From an uncultured Pelagibacteraceae bacterium (lineage in GTDB: Bacteria > Pseudomonadota > Alphaproteobacteria > Pelagibacterales > Pelagibacteraceae), in the NCBI GenBank assembly GCA_902521615.1, contig CABYSJ010000011.1, positions 1 through 37,712 on the forward strand: a stretch of DNA of 37,712 nucleotides. The letters run 5' to 3'. Below, in pieces: positions 10,215 through 17,275 of the stretch (positions within the stretch are counted from its first letter, which is position 1; every line of letters begins with the position of its first letter). Both the position numbers and the translations under genes were made by a program. The notes under the pieces are model-generated. The model searched no databases, was not told the DNA's origin, and saw only the letters and a program-made list of their open reading frames with translations.

Positions 10215-10412
10215 GTGAAACAAGATAGAAGCAAAACGTTTCTAATACACTTTGCAGGTTGGGCATTTGTATATGCAATAATCGGTTTGGGATCAGGTCT
10301 TTATGAGAAGATTTGGATGGAAGATATAATGGGCGTTGAAGGAGGAGAAGTAATAGTTTTATGGTTGGTTTTATCTGCAGGATGTGCTCCAATAACAATG
10401 TTTAGAGATTAA
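10215..10412 (+). CDS. very small membrane protein (island)
   Basis: A 65-residue protein starting at GTG, placed right after the previous gene and preceded by an AAAGGAG Shine-Dalgarno-like run at the end of that gene, which supports the start. Two hydrophobic stretches (residues ~8-28, FLIHFAGWAFVYAIIGLG, and ~45-61, VIVLWLVLSAGCAP) are separated by a short acidic link (WMEDIMGVEGGE). Its stop shares one base with the ATG of the following secreted protein gene. No known family; the size and layout resemble many short membrane proteins carried on islands, which does not give a function. Confidence 0.6.
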   Translation: MKQDRSKTFLIHFAGWAFVYAIIGLGSGLYEKIWMEDIMGVEGGEVIVLWLVLSAGCAPITMFRD

Positions 10413-10993
10413 TGAAAAAACTTTTTGGGATCGTGGTTCTGAGTTTGTTGTGGATTTGTCCAGTATCAGCTGGTGAAAGATTTATTCCTTTAGAGCTCTT
10501 CACCGGAGGTGAAATAAGAGAAGATACAGAAATTAAATTTACAAGTGCTAATTTGGTATTTGGAGAAAAGAAAAGAAAAAAAATTATTGGTCCTGAGGAT
10601 TGGAAAAATCCTCAAACTGGAAAAACAATAAAGGTTTATAAAAGAACAAGAAAAGGTCAAAGCGGATTAAAAACACAGTTATTTACAGTCACTAATGATG
10701 GACAGTGTATAGGGAGAGTTTGGGATAGTAGACGTGGAGGAAGAATAATAGAAAATGGATGTAAATTTCCTTTAGGGATCTGGAAAGAAGGCGAGACTAG
10801 ATCATTTAAAGGTTCTTCTGGTGGCAAGCCAAGGAAAATAGAATTGACTATTTTAAAATTAGGAAAGAAACAGAAAGATAAAATAAAATTTAATTGGAAA
10901 CTTTATGATGGAAGTGGAAAATTAATGGATGACAATGATTATACATTTTCCCCTGGAAAAGCTATGATTAAGCTGAATGATAAAAAATTATAA
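10412..10993 (+). CDS. hypothetical secreted protein (island)
   Basis: A 193-residue protein with a clear Sec signal peptide: basic MKK, hydrophobic core FGIVVLSLLWICPV and a likely cut after SA (VSA-GE, residues ~20-22). The mature part is basic and beta-rich in appearance, with two cysteines about 18 residues apart (DGQCIGR and NGCKFP) that could pair as a disulfide in the periplasm. No lipobox and no further membrane segment are seen. I do not recognise the family. As the last gene of the island run, it is likely exported to the periplasm beside the two small membrane proteins encoded just upstream. Confidence 0.7.
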   Translation: MKKLFGIVVLSLLWICPVSAGERFIPLELFTGGEIREDTEIKFTSANLVFGEKKRKKIIGPEDWKNPQTGKTIKVYKRTRKGQSGLKTQLFTVTNDGQCIGRVWDSRRGGRIIENGCKFPLGIWKEGETRSFKGSSGGKPRKIELTILKLGKKQKDKIKFNWKLYDGSGKLMDDNDYTFSPGKAMIKLNDKKL

Positions 10994-11020
10994 AAAAGTA
11001 CACTAAAATTCAGCTAATTT

Positions 11021-11052
11021 AATTTTTTCATTGTATACCAAATTGAGTACAA
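11021..11052 (+). repeat. inner island repeat, right copy
   Basis: Second copy of the 32-base repeat, just after the last island gene. In this copy TTGTA and TACAA flank a 12-base centre, giving a partial dyad suited to a DNA-binding protein; the left copy has lost part of the right arm. Confidence 0.8.
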
Positions 11053-11112
11053 GAAGATGTCGAGATTAAATAAATTAATTATAGCAATGCTAATTTAAAT
11101 TCCTTTAGGACT

Positions 11113-11157
11113 CTCATAATGTATTGGTCCCAGGTTCGAGTCCTGGCGGGCCCACCA
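11113..11157 (+). repeat. attR-type direct repeat (tRNA 3' half fragment)
   Basis: Exact copy of 9388-9432. There is no 5' tRNA half before it (upstream sequence does not form the acceptor or D-arm partner), so it is a fragment and not a second tRNA gene. It ends 8 bases before the mlaC stop codon. Confidence 0.9.
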
Positions 11158-11165
11158 TTCTTGAT

Positions 11166-11753
11166 TTAATAATTATTTGAAAATTTTTCTAGAGATTTAA
11201 ACAATGAATTTATGTCTCTATTGTTGGAGTTTAAAATAGATTCAAATTCCTCTTTTTGAGTTCTTGCTAGGCTAAGACCTTCTATAATTAAATCTCTAAT
11301 TAAAGGATTTTCTGGATTTTTTGTATAAATTCTCCAATCAATTTTAACCTCAGGTCTTTCTGATGAGCTAACTAATAAACTGTTAACAATTGTATAATTT
11401 TTATTTAAAACTTTACTACCTGTGACTTCAATTTTTGGATTAGTATATTCTGACAATCTACTTGAAAAACTTTTTAGAAAGTAATTTTCAAATAAATCAA
11501 AATATTGGATTTTTTCTTTATCACTCATATTTTTTCTAGCTGAACCGAGTGAATAAAATCCTACACCTTTTATATCTACTGTTTCTTTAGCTATAGCTTT
11601 TAATTGATCCATTTTTTCCTCTTTTGAGATACTTTTAGAGAGGATTTGTGAAGCTCTGTTTACTGTAGATTGTACAAATATTTCAGGTGAAATAGCATGA
11701 ACCGAATTGAAGGTAAGATTGAAAAAGAATAAAATTAAAAAAATTTTTTTCAT
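11166..11753 (-). CDS. mlaC: periplasmic phospholipid-binding protein MlaC
   Basis: MlaC shuttles phospholipids between the outer-membrane MlaA complex and the inner-membrane MlaFEDB transporter, keeping lipids asymmetric. The 195-residue protein has a Sec signal peptide (MKKIFLILFFFNLTFNSVHA) and the family (Ttg2D/MlaC) core: VDIKGVGFYSLGSARKNMSD, then YFDLFENYFLKSFSSRL, and WRIYTKNP with IRDLIIEGLSLARTQKEEF near the end. It lies 21 bases downstream of mlaA, evidently one operon; the ABC transporter parts are not in this window. The tRNA fragment bounding the island lies right after its stop, so its 3' flank was the insertion junction. Confidence 0.92.
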   Translation of the reverse strand: MKKIFLILFFFNLTFNSVHAISPEIFVQSTVNRASQILSKSISKEEKMDQLKAIAKETVDIKGVGFYSLGSARKNMSDKEKIQYFDLFENYFLKSFSSRLSEYTNPKIEVTGSKVLNKNYTIVNSLLVSSSERPEVKIDWRIYTKNPENPLIRDLIIEGLSLARTQKEEFESILNSNNRDINSLFKSLEKFSNNY

Positions 11754-11774
11754 TTTTATCAGTTTTAAATTGAA

Positions 11775-12575
11775 TTATTTACTTTCTATTTCTTCCCAAC
11801 CTTGTTCATCTTCATAAAGAATTTCAATGTTTCCACGTTGATTATTTTGGATTTTATTTTCTCTATCCTGTAAGTATAAACTTCTCAAAGATGCGTAAAA
11901 GTCCATTGAATTTTTTTCAAGATTATCAAAAGACTCAATGTTATTTGCTCTAAAATCAATACCACTTAAAGCTTTAGATGTAATATAAAGACTTTCACTT
12001 AAGTACTCATTGTTACCATGAACAGAGGCATTATACCAAGGGTCACCACCAAATACGTTTGCAAAAGAACCAGCTGTGTCTCTTATAGTTGATGGGCCTA
12101 AAACAGGAAGAACCACATAACAACCTGGTCCAAACCCCCACTTACCTAGAGTCTGCCCATAATCCTCTTTTTCATATTTTGGAAAACCCATTTCATTTGC
12201 AACATCAATAGTCCCTAAAAGTCCAACTGTAGTATTTACTACTAGTCTTGCAGTATTTATCATTGCCGTTTTAACATCGCCTTGCAATACATTATTTGGT
12301 ATTGTTATAAGAGTAGATAAGTTTCTAACCGCATTACTTGTACCTTTTTGAATTGGATCAGGTAAGTTTCTATACCCTTCAGCAATCGGCTTAATTAATA
12401 CTTTATCTAACTTTTGATTAAACGCAAAAGTTGCTCTATTAAGGTTTTCAAAACAGTCTTTTGTTTTTTTAGTTTGCTTTTCTTCTGTGACTGTCAGCAC
12501 ACCATCTGATCCAGCCTCAGCATTTAAAGCCAATACAAAAATTGAAAATATTAAGATTAAAATTTTTTTCAACAT
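11775..12575 (-). CDS. mlaA: outer-membrane lipid asymmetry protein MlaA (VacJ), no lipobox
   Basis: MlaA removes phospholipids from the outer leaflet of the outer membrane and hands them to MlaC. Family signatures are clear: DCFENLNRATFAFN, the KPIAEGYRNLPDP block, NNVLQGD, the YGQTLGKWGFGPGCYVVLP block, and GPSTIRDTAG with DPWYN. Length 266 residues is normal. In E. coli MlaA is a lipoprotein, but here the signal peptide ends LALNAEAG with no cysteine at the cleavage point, so it would be cut by signal peptidase I and not be lipidated (inference). It is the first gene of a mlaA-mlaC operon, divergent from the amidase gene. Confidence 0.92.
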   Translation of the reverse strand: MLKKILILIFSIFVLALNAEAGSDGVLTVTEEKQTKKTKDCFENLNRATFAFNQKLDKVLIKPIAEGYRNLPDPIQKGTSNAVRNLSTLITIPNNVLQGDVKTAMINTARLVVNTTVGLLGTIDVANEMGFPKYEKEDYGQTLGKWGFGPGCYVVLPVLGPSTIRDTAGSFANVFGGDPWYNASVHGNNEYLSESLYITSKALSGIDFRANNIESFDNLEKNSMDFYASLRSLYLQDRENKIQNNQRGNIEILYEDEQGWEEIESK

Positions 12576-12679
12576 AGTTAATTATATATTATATAGTTAA
12601 AATTTGTAAAATAACATTTAAATTATAAAGATGTCTATAAAGTGTTTATAAATAGCCAAAATTTATACTCAAAATAACA

Positions 12680-13411
12680 ATGAATACAGAATTAAATTAT
12701 TCAATAAATTTTGATACTAAAAAAAGAAAATTAAAGGAAATTAAGTTTATTATTTTTCATTATACTGGAATGAAAAAGGAAATCGATGCTTTAAATCGAT
12801 TAACCACAGAAAAATCGAAAGTAAGCAGTCATTATTTTATTAAAAGAAATGGAAAAATAATAACTTTAGTTCCTGATTTATATATTGCTTGGCATGCTGG
12901 AGTCTCATATTGGAAAAATTATAGATTATTAAATAAATATTCTATAGGAATTGAAATATCTAATCCCGGACATGATTATAAATATAAAAGTTTTAGTCCA
13001 AAGCAAATTGAATCAATATTAAAGTTAAGTAAATTTTTGATAAAAAAATATAAAATAAAATCTAAATTTATTCTAGGTCACTCAGATATATCACCAGACA
13101 GAAAAAAAGATCCAGGTGAAAAATTTCCATGGAGGTATTTATCAAAAAGAAAAATAAGTTATTGGCATGATTGTAATGAAAAAAAATTAAAAAATATGAG
13201 AAATAAAAAAATCACTTCTTTAGATAAGCGCTTATTTATTCAGAATTTATATAAAATTGGTTATTCAAGAATTTTTAGTAAAAAAAAACCTAAATTTATG
13301 AAAATTTTGACAATTGCATTTCAAAGAAGATTTAGGCAAGAGTTAATAAATGGTAAAATTGATAAAGAATGTTTACTTATAAGCAACAAAATTGTTAAAA
13401 AATTTCAATAA
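12680..13411 (+). CDS. ampD: AmpD-like N-acetylmuramoyl-L-alanine amidase
   Basis: Cuts the bond between N-acetylmuramic acid and L-alanine, probably on anhydro-muropeptides in cell-wall recycling. The Amidase_2 zinc site is readable: His27 (IIFHYTG), His134 (LGHSD) and Asp144 (RKKDPG), with IAWHAG at ~72 and IGIEISN at ~89. No signal peptide is seen, consistent with a cytoplasmic AmpD rather than a secreted amidase. Residues ~175-240 look like a divergent peptidoglycan-binding domain (LYKIGY, TIAFQRRFRQ), common in alphaproteobacterial AmpD. It is followed by rnpB and then the cell-wall gene cluster, a usual alphaproteobacterial neighbourhood. Confidence 0.88.
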   Translation: MNTELNYSINFDTKKRKLKEIKFIIFHYTGMKKEIDALNRLTTEKSKVSSHYFIKRNGKIITLVPDLYIAWHAGVSYWKNYRLLNKYSIGIEISNPGHDYKYKSFSPKQIESILKLSKFLIKKYKIKSKFILGHSDISPDRKKDPGEKFPWRYLSKRKISYWHDCNEKKLKNMRNKKITSLDKRLFIQNLYKIGYSRIFSKKKPKFMKILTIAFQRRFRQELINGKIDKECLLISNKIVKKFQ

Positions 13412-13417
13412 TTTCTC

Positions 13418-13445
13418 TTGAAAATTTAAACTTTAGTAATAAATT
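13418..13445 (+). promoter_or_regulatory. candidate rnpB promoter
   Basis: TTGAAA at 13418-13423, 16 bases, then TAAATT at 13440-13445. Transcription would start about 6 bases later, at the 5' strand of RNase P helix P1, which is where the mature RNA should begin. Only moderate consensus match. Confidence 0.35.
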
Positions 13446-13450
13446 AATTT

Positions 13451-13807
13451 GGCCAGATAAATGACTTATCGCTTTAATTTAGGTTAAAGAGGAAAGTCCG
13501 GGCTCTACAAGGACACAGTGCCAGGTAACACCTGGCAGGGGAAACCCTAGGGATAGTGCCACAGAAAATAAACCGCCATAACATGGCAAGGGTGAAAAGG
13601 TGTGGTAAGAGCACACCGGTTCTATTGGTAACAATGAACGCTGGAAAACCCCACTGAGAGCAAGACTAAGTAGAGATGACATTGTTGATAAACTAAAAGC
13701 CGTCCTTGGCTAGTCATCAGGGTTAGTTGCTTGAGCTTAAGAGTGATCTTAAGCCTAGACAAATGATAAGTTTAAATGACAGAACCCGGCTTATAGTTTA
13801 TCTGGCA
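13451..13807 (+). ncRNA. rnpB: RNase P RNA (bacterial class A)
   Basis: Catalytic RNA that trims tRNA 5' ends. Hallmark conserved segments are present: GAGGAAAGTCCGGGCT near the 5' side (13489-13504), the GGAAACCC element with GGGATAGTGCCACAGAAA, the GGTAAGAGCACACCG core segment, and ACAGAACCCGGCTTATAG near the 3' end. Bases 13452-13461 pair perfectly with 13797-13806 as helix P1, which sets both ends to within a few bases. The small reading frame on the opposite strand here is a shadow of the RNA. Confidence 0.96.
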
Positions 13808-13841
13808 CTTCAAATCAAAAAATCGCTTTAAGTTTCTTAGT

Positions 13842-13864
13842 TTGTACTCATTTTATCAGTACAA
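13842..13864. repeat. inverted repeat between rnpB and mraZ
   Basis: TTGTACT, a 9-base loop, AGTACAA: a perfect 7-base dyad. As RNA it is a small hairpin 35 bases past rnpB, but it lacks a following clean U-run, so it is a weak terminator at best; it could equally be a protein-binding site. Confidence 0.5.
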
Positions 13865-13915
13865 GTGGCTATTTTATTTATTACTAAAACAATAATAGTA
13901 CTAAAATATTAGTTG

Positions 13916-13944
13916 TTGACGTCTAGTTGCAAAACCCATAATAT
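13916..13944 (+). promoter_or_regulatory. mraZ-ftsZ cluster promoter
   Basis: TTGACG at 13916-13921, exactly 17 bases, then TAATAT at 13939-13944: one mismatch from each half of the sigma-70 consensus. It is the best promoter in the window, placed 44 bases ahead of the mraZ ATG and overlapped by the MraZ boxes. Confidence 0.75.
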
Positions 13945-13967
13945 CCCATAAATTCCCATTAAATGGG
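13935..13967. promoter_or_regulatory. MraZ operator (three direct boxes plus one inverted)
   Basis: CCCAT occurs at 13935-13939, 13945-13949 and 13955-13959, i.e. three ATGGG boxes on the minus strand at a strict 10-base period, and ATGGG follows in the opposite sense at 13963-13967. Known MraZ operators are TGGG-type repeats separated by 5-base spacers ahead of mraZ, so this fits well. The first box overlaps the -10 element, which predicts autorepression of the whole cluster. Confidence 0.8.
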
Positions 13968-13987
13968 AATAAAGGAAATTATGTTTT

Positions 13988-14446
13988 ATGTTTTTATCAA
14001 CATACGAAAACAAATTAGACAAAAAAGGGAGAGTATCTGTGCCTGCTAGCTTTAGGTCACATTTATCCAACTTAGGTTACAATGGTGTTATATGTTATCC
14101 ATCATTTAATAACTCATCTATAGAAGCATGTTCCCAAGATAGAATTGAAAAAATTTCTTCAGCAATTGACTCCTTAAATCCCTTTGAAGAAAAAAGAGAT
14201 TACTTTGCAACATCAATATTAGCAGAAAGTATAAATTTACAATTTGATAGTGAGGGCAGAATTTTACTTTCATCAAAATTATTAAAACATGCAAAAATTA
14301 AAAATAGCATGTTGTTTGTTGGTCAAGGCCAAACATTTCAAATATGGGAACCAACAACATTTGAAAAATTTAAGATAACAGCGAGGAAAAAGGCAAATAT
14401 TAATCGTGGTAATCTTAAATGGGAGCTTCAACATAACAAACAATAG
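13988..14446 (+). CDS. mraZ: transcriptional regulator MraZ
   Basis: MraZ is an AbrB-like, ring-forming DNA-binding protein that represses its own division/cell-wall operon. The protein shows the two tandem MraZ domains, each with the DxxGR hallmark: LDKKGRVSVPASFR at residues ~10-23 and FDSEGRILLSSKLL at ~79-92, and ends with VGQGQTFQIWEPTTFE. Length 152 is normal. The ATG at 13988 is chosen because the ATG at 13981 is in another frame, and an AAAGGA run lies 11 bases before it. It has a matching operator in its own promoter. ftsZ follows after 10 bases instead of the expected rsmH. Confidence 0.95.
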   Translation: MFLSTYENKLDKKGRVSVPASFRSHLSNLGYNGVICYPSFNNSSIEACSQDRIEKISSAIDSLNPFEEKRDYFATSILAESINLQFDSEGRILLSSKLLKHAKIKNSMLFVGQGQTFQIWEPTTFEKFKITARKKANINRGNLKWELQHNKQ

Positions 14447-14456
14447 GGGATAAAAG

Positions 14457-15944
14457 ATGACAATTAATTTTAAAGCACCAGAGATAAAAGAGTTACAGCC
14501 ACGACTACTAGTTTTAGGTGTTGGTGGAGCTGGTGGAAATGCAATTAATGAAATGATAGAAAACAATCTACAAGGAGTAGAGTTTATTGCAGTAAATACT
14601 GATGCTCAAGACTTGAAGCTTAGTAAAGCAAAAACAAGAATTCAAATTGGATTAAATTTAACAAAAGGTTTAGGAGCAGGTGCAAAACTTGATATTGGTC
14701 AAGCCGCAGCTGATGAATCTTTGAATGAAATTGTAAATACACTTCAAGGTGCAAACATGGTTTTTATTGCAGCTGGTATGGGTGGTGGAACGGGCACTGG
14801 TGCTGCTCATGTAATCGCAAGAGCTGCTAAAGAATTAAATATCTTAACTGTAGGTGTTGTTACTCTTCCATTTTTATATGAAGGCCCCTCTAGAATGAGA
14901 AGAGCACAACAAGGTTTGGAAGAGTTGAGAAAACATGTTGATACAATAATTGTTATTCCAAATCAAAACTTATTCAAAATAGCCAATGAACAAACAACAT
15001 TTGAGGAGTCGTTTAATCTTTCAAATAACGTATTAATGCATGGAGTTCAGAGTATTACTGATTTAATGGTTAGACCTGGTTTAATCAACTTAGATTTTGC
15101 TGATGTTGAAACTGTTATGGCAGCAATGGGTAAAGCTATGATGGGAACTGGTGAAGCCGAGGGAGAGGGCAGAGCTCTTAAAGCTGCAGAGATGGCAATT
15201 AGCAACCCATTAATAGATGACTACACTTTAAAAGGTGCAAAAGGATTGTTAGTAAATATTACAGGTGGTAAAGATCTTAAACTTTTTGAAGTTGATGAAG
15301 CTGTGAATAAAGTTAGAGCAGAAGTTGATCCAGAAGCAGAGTTAATTATTGGTGCAATTACTGACACGGAGTTAGATGGAAAAATGAGAGTTTCAATTGT
15401 TGCTACCTCTTTAGATGGGCAACAGCCAGAATCAAAATCTGTTGTAAATATGGTTCATAGAATTCAAAACCGCAATCCAGGTTACTCTGATTTTTCCAAT
15501 ATGGGATCATCTCAATCTTTTAATTTTTCAAATACAACAACATCAAGTCCAATTACACATGGTGCTAATGCTTTAAAACTTGAAAATGAGATTATTCAAG
15601 AGCCAAAAAATGAAAGTTCTCATAATCAGATGATGAGTGAAGAAGTTGTCCAAAATACTAACTTGGAAAGCGAGAGTATAGTTCAGGATAGTTCAGTTAA
15701 TGAAATGGAGAAATCTTTTGCTCAAGAAGCTATAGAAACTACTCATGAAGATCATCAAGATATTAACAACAAAGAAGAAATTTCTAATGATTTAAAAGAA
15801 TTCGGAGTTGATTCAGATGCACCAGATTTATTTAGTTCAGAATCTGATAATTCAAGCTCTGAAGATTTATTGACTTCAGACTCAGATAAAGAGGAAGAAG
15901 ATGATCTTGAGATACCAGCATTCTTAAGAAGACAAAAAAATTAA
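14457..15944 (+). CDS. ftsZ: cell division GTPase FtsZ (displaced locus)
   Basis: FtsZ polymerises into the division ring. The GTPase domain is canonical: [16 protein letters not shown] (~20-35), the tubulin signature [11 protein letters not shown] (~108-118), and the T7-loop region [11 protein letters not shown] (~212-222). Residues ~330-480 form a long, acidic, Ser/Asn-rich disordered linker. The extreme C-terminus [11 protein letters not shown] is a textbook conserved peptide that docks on FtsA, ZipA and other partners. Length 495 is within the alphaproteobacterial range. A strong ribosome-binding site (AGGGGA) precedes the ATG. In most alphaproteobacteria ftsZ follows ftsA; here it stands between mraZ and rsmH, directly downstream of the MraZ-boxed promoter. 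Confidence 0.97.
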   Translation: MTINFKAPEIKELQPRLLVLGVGGAGGNAINEMIENNLQGVEFIAVNTDAQDLKLSKAKTRIQIGLNLTKGLGAGAKLDIGQAAADESLNEIVNTLQGANMVFIAAGMGGGTGTGAAHVIARAAKELNILTVGVVTLPFLYEGPSRMRRAQQGLEELRKHVDTIIVIPNQNLFKIANEQTTFEESFNLSNNVLMHGVQSITDLMVRPGLINLDFADVETVMAAMGKAMMGTGEAEGEGRALKAAEMAISNPLIDDYTLKGAKGLLVNITGGKDLKLFEVDEAVNKVRAEVDPEAELIIGAITDTELDGKMRVSIVATSLDGQQPESKSVVNMVHRIQNRNPGYSDFSNMGSSQSFNFSNTTTSSPITHGANALKLENEIIQEPKNESSHNQMMSEEVVQNTNLESESIVQDSSVNEMEKSFAQEAIETTHEDHQDINNKEEISNDLKEFGVDSDAPDLFSSESDNSSSEDLLTSDSDKEEEDDLEIPAFLRRQKN

Positions 15945-15962
15945 TGGTCTTCCAAGAGATAA

Positions 15963-16973
15963 ATGGACGCCACCATAGTACCGAAAATACAAAAGCATTA
16001 TCCGGTACTGCTAAAAGAAATTATTAGCGTTATTTCCCCTCAACATGGTGGCACATTTATCGATTGTACTTTCGGTCAAGGAGGTTATTCCAAAAAAATT
16101 TTAGATTTTAAAAATACAAAAGTAATAGCTATTGATAGAGACATAGAGAGTGAAAAAATTGCTGATCAATTAAAAGAAAACTTTGAAGATAGATTTATTT
16201 TCAAAAATATAAAATTTAGTCAATTAAGTAATTTAAAACTCAAAAATGAAAATATAAGAGGTGTAATTTTTGATCTTGGTTACTCTTATACTCAAATAAA
16301 AGATCCAAAAAAAGGATTATCATTCGATGTCAGCAGTAAATTAAATATGCAGTTAGGATTAAATAGTTATTCAGCAGAAGATGTAATCAACAAACTCAAT
16401 GAAAAAGAATTAGAAAAAATTTTTAAATTTTTTGGAGATGAAAAAGAGGCAAAATTTATTGCACGAAATATCATAAAAGAAAGATCTAAAAATCAAATTG
16501 ATACTAAATCTTTAGTTGAAATTATTGATAAATCAAAAAAAAGAAAAAATTTTAAAGTTCATAATGCGACCAAGGTCTTTCAGGCCCTTAGAATATTTGT
16601 AAATAAAGAAATAAGTGAGTTAATTTTTGGACTTATTAATGCAACTAAAGTTTTAAAAAAAGGTGGTATTTTGGGGGTAGTTACATTTCACTCTTTAGAG
16701 GACAAAATAGTAAAATATTTTTTTAAAAGTCTATCTGAAAATAAAAGTATTTCACGATATAGCCCAGTTATTGAACAAGTAGATACACTGTTTAACTTAA
16801 TTCAAAAAAAACCAATAACACCCTCAGATGATGAGTTAAATAAAAATCCACCATCTAGATCTGCTAAATTTAGATATGCGATTAAAAAAAAAGATTTTTA
16901 TAATTTTGATACCGATATAGAGGAGCAATTCAGAAATTATATTGAAATTGAAAATTATGGAGACAAATTGTGA
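15963..16973 (+). CDS. rsmH: 16S rRNA C1402 N4-methyltransferase RsmH (MraW)
   Basis: Methylates C1402 in the ribosomal decoding centre using S-adenosylmethionine. Visible family blocks: [10 protein letters not shown] (~13-22), the SAM-binding [15 protein letters not shown] (~29-43, usually ending GGHS), [12 protein letters not shown] (usually DLGVSSxQ), [12 protein letters not shown] (~205-216), [21 protein letters not shown] (~234-254) and the end [15 protein letters not shown]. At 336 residues it is a little longer than the E. coli enzyme. The next gene, ftsL, starts inside its last codon region (4-base overlap), as expected for the conserved mraW-ftsL-ftsI order. Confidence 0.95.
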   Translation: MDATIVPKIQKHYPVLLKEIISVISPQHGGTFIDCTFGQGGYSKKILDFKNTKVIAIDRDIESEKIADQLKENFEDRFIFKNIKFSQLSNLKLKNENIRGVIFDLGYSYTQIKDPKKGLSFDVSSKLNMQLGLNSYSAEDVINKLNEKELEKIFKFFGDEKEAKFIARNIIKERSKNQIDTKSLVEIIDKSKKRKNFKVHNATKVFQALRIFVNKEISELIFGLINATKVLKKGGILGVVTFHSLEDKIVKYFFKSLSENKSISRYSPVIEQVDTLFNLIQKKPITPSDDELNKNPPSRSAKFRYAIKKKDFYNFDTDIEEQFRNYIEIENYGDKL

Positions 16974-17275
16974 AAAAGTTTGCTTTAGCAGTAGTGATTT
17001 TTTTTTTAGTCCTCTCAACTGCAATAATAAAAAATACGACTAAACAGATTGAAGATGAAATATTTACAGCAAAAGAGAATATTAGAATTTTAAATACTGA
17101 ATTTGAAAATGTATCCTTGGAGTATGATTATTTAAGTTCCTCAGAAAGGTTACTTGAATATCAGTCTCAGTATTTTGAGGATGAGTTAATTCAAAAAAAT
17201 ATAAATGACATAAGAGTCTATAATATTTCGAATGATGTAAATAAAATGCAAAATTTTAAAATTATTAAAGAGTAA
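16970..17275 (+). CDS. ftsL: cell division protein FtsL
   Basis: A 101-residue bitopic membrane protein: basic KK start, one membrane helix (residues ~4-21, [16 protein letters not shown]), then a periplasmic coiled-coil stretch (~27-75) with heptad-like spacing. The sequence is too divergent to name by motif alone; identification comes from size, topology and the fixed place between rsmH and ftsI. FtsL with FtsB and FtsQ activates septal wall synthesis by FtsW-FtsI. Start is GTG in a 4-base overlap with rsmH, and the stop shares one base with the ftsI ATG. Confidence 0.85.
   Translation: MKKFALAVVIFFLVLSTAIIKNTTKQIEDEIFTAKENIRILNTEFENVSLEYDYLSSSERLLEYQSQYFEDELIQKNINDIRVYNISNDVNKMQNFKIIKE

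Larger units (their letters stand above)
9433..11157 (+). mobile_element. tRNA-bounded mini-island without a recombinase
   Basis: The stretch between the intact CAT tRNA and a second, exact copy of its last 45 bases has the geometry left by tyrosine-recombinase integration into a tRNA 3' half. One 1725-base unit lies between equivalent points. It contains four small plus-strand genes (9582-10993) packed with 1-base overlaps, non-coding ends of about 150 and 120 bases, and an imperfect 32-base direct repeat near each end. No integrase, excisionase or replication gene is present. It could be a decayed island, an element moved by an enzyme supplied elsewhere, or a cassette site refreshed by homologous recombination. 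The G+C in 10441-10560 is 42 of 120 by hand count, visibly above much of the cell-wall cluster. Confidence 0.75.

Noticed and set aside
10027..10398. 123-residue open frame on the minus strand in the island
   Set aside because: It is antisense to two well-spaced plus-strand genes with coupled starts and stops and is the complement of their hydrophobic codons; no start signal of its own.
11113..11157. Possible second tRNA gene
   Set aside because: Only the 3' half from the anticodon loop onward is present; the preceding bases do not provide an acceptor strand or D-arm, so it is an attachment-site copy.
13479..13682. 67-residue open frame on the minus strand
   Set aside because: It lies wholly inside the RNase P RNA gene, whose conserved elements explain the sequence.
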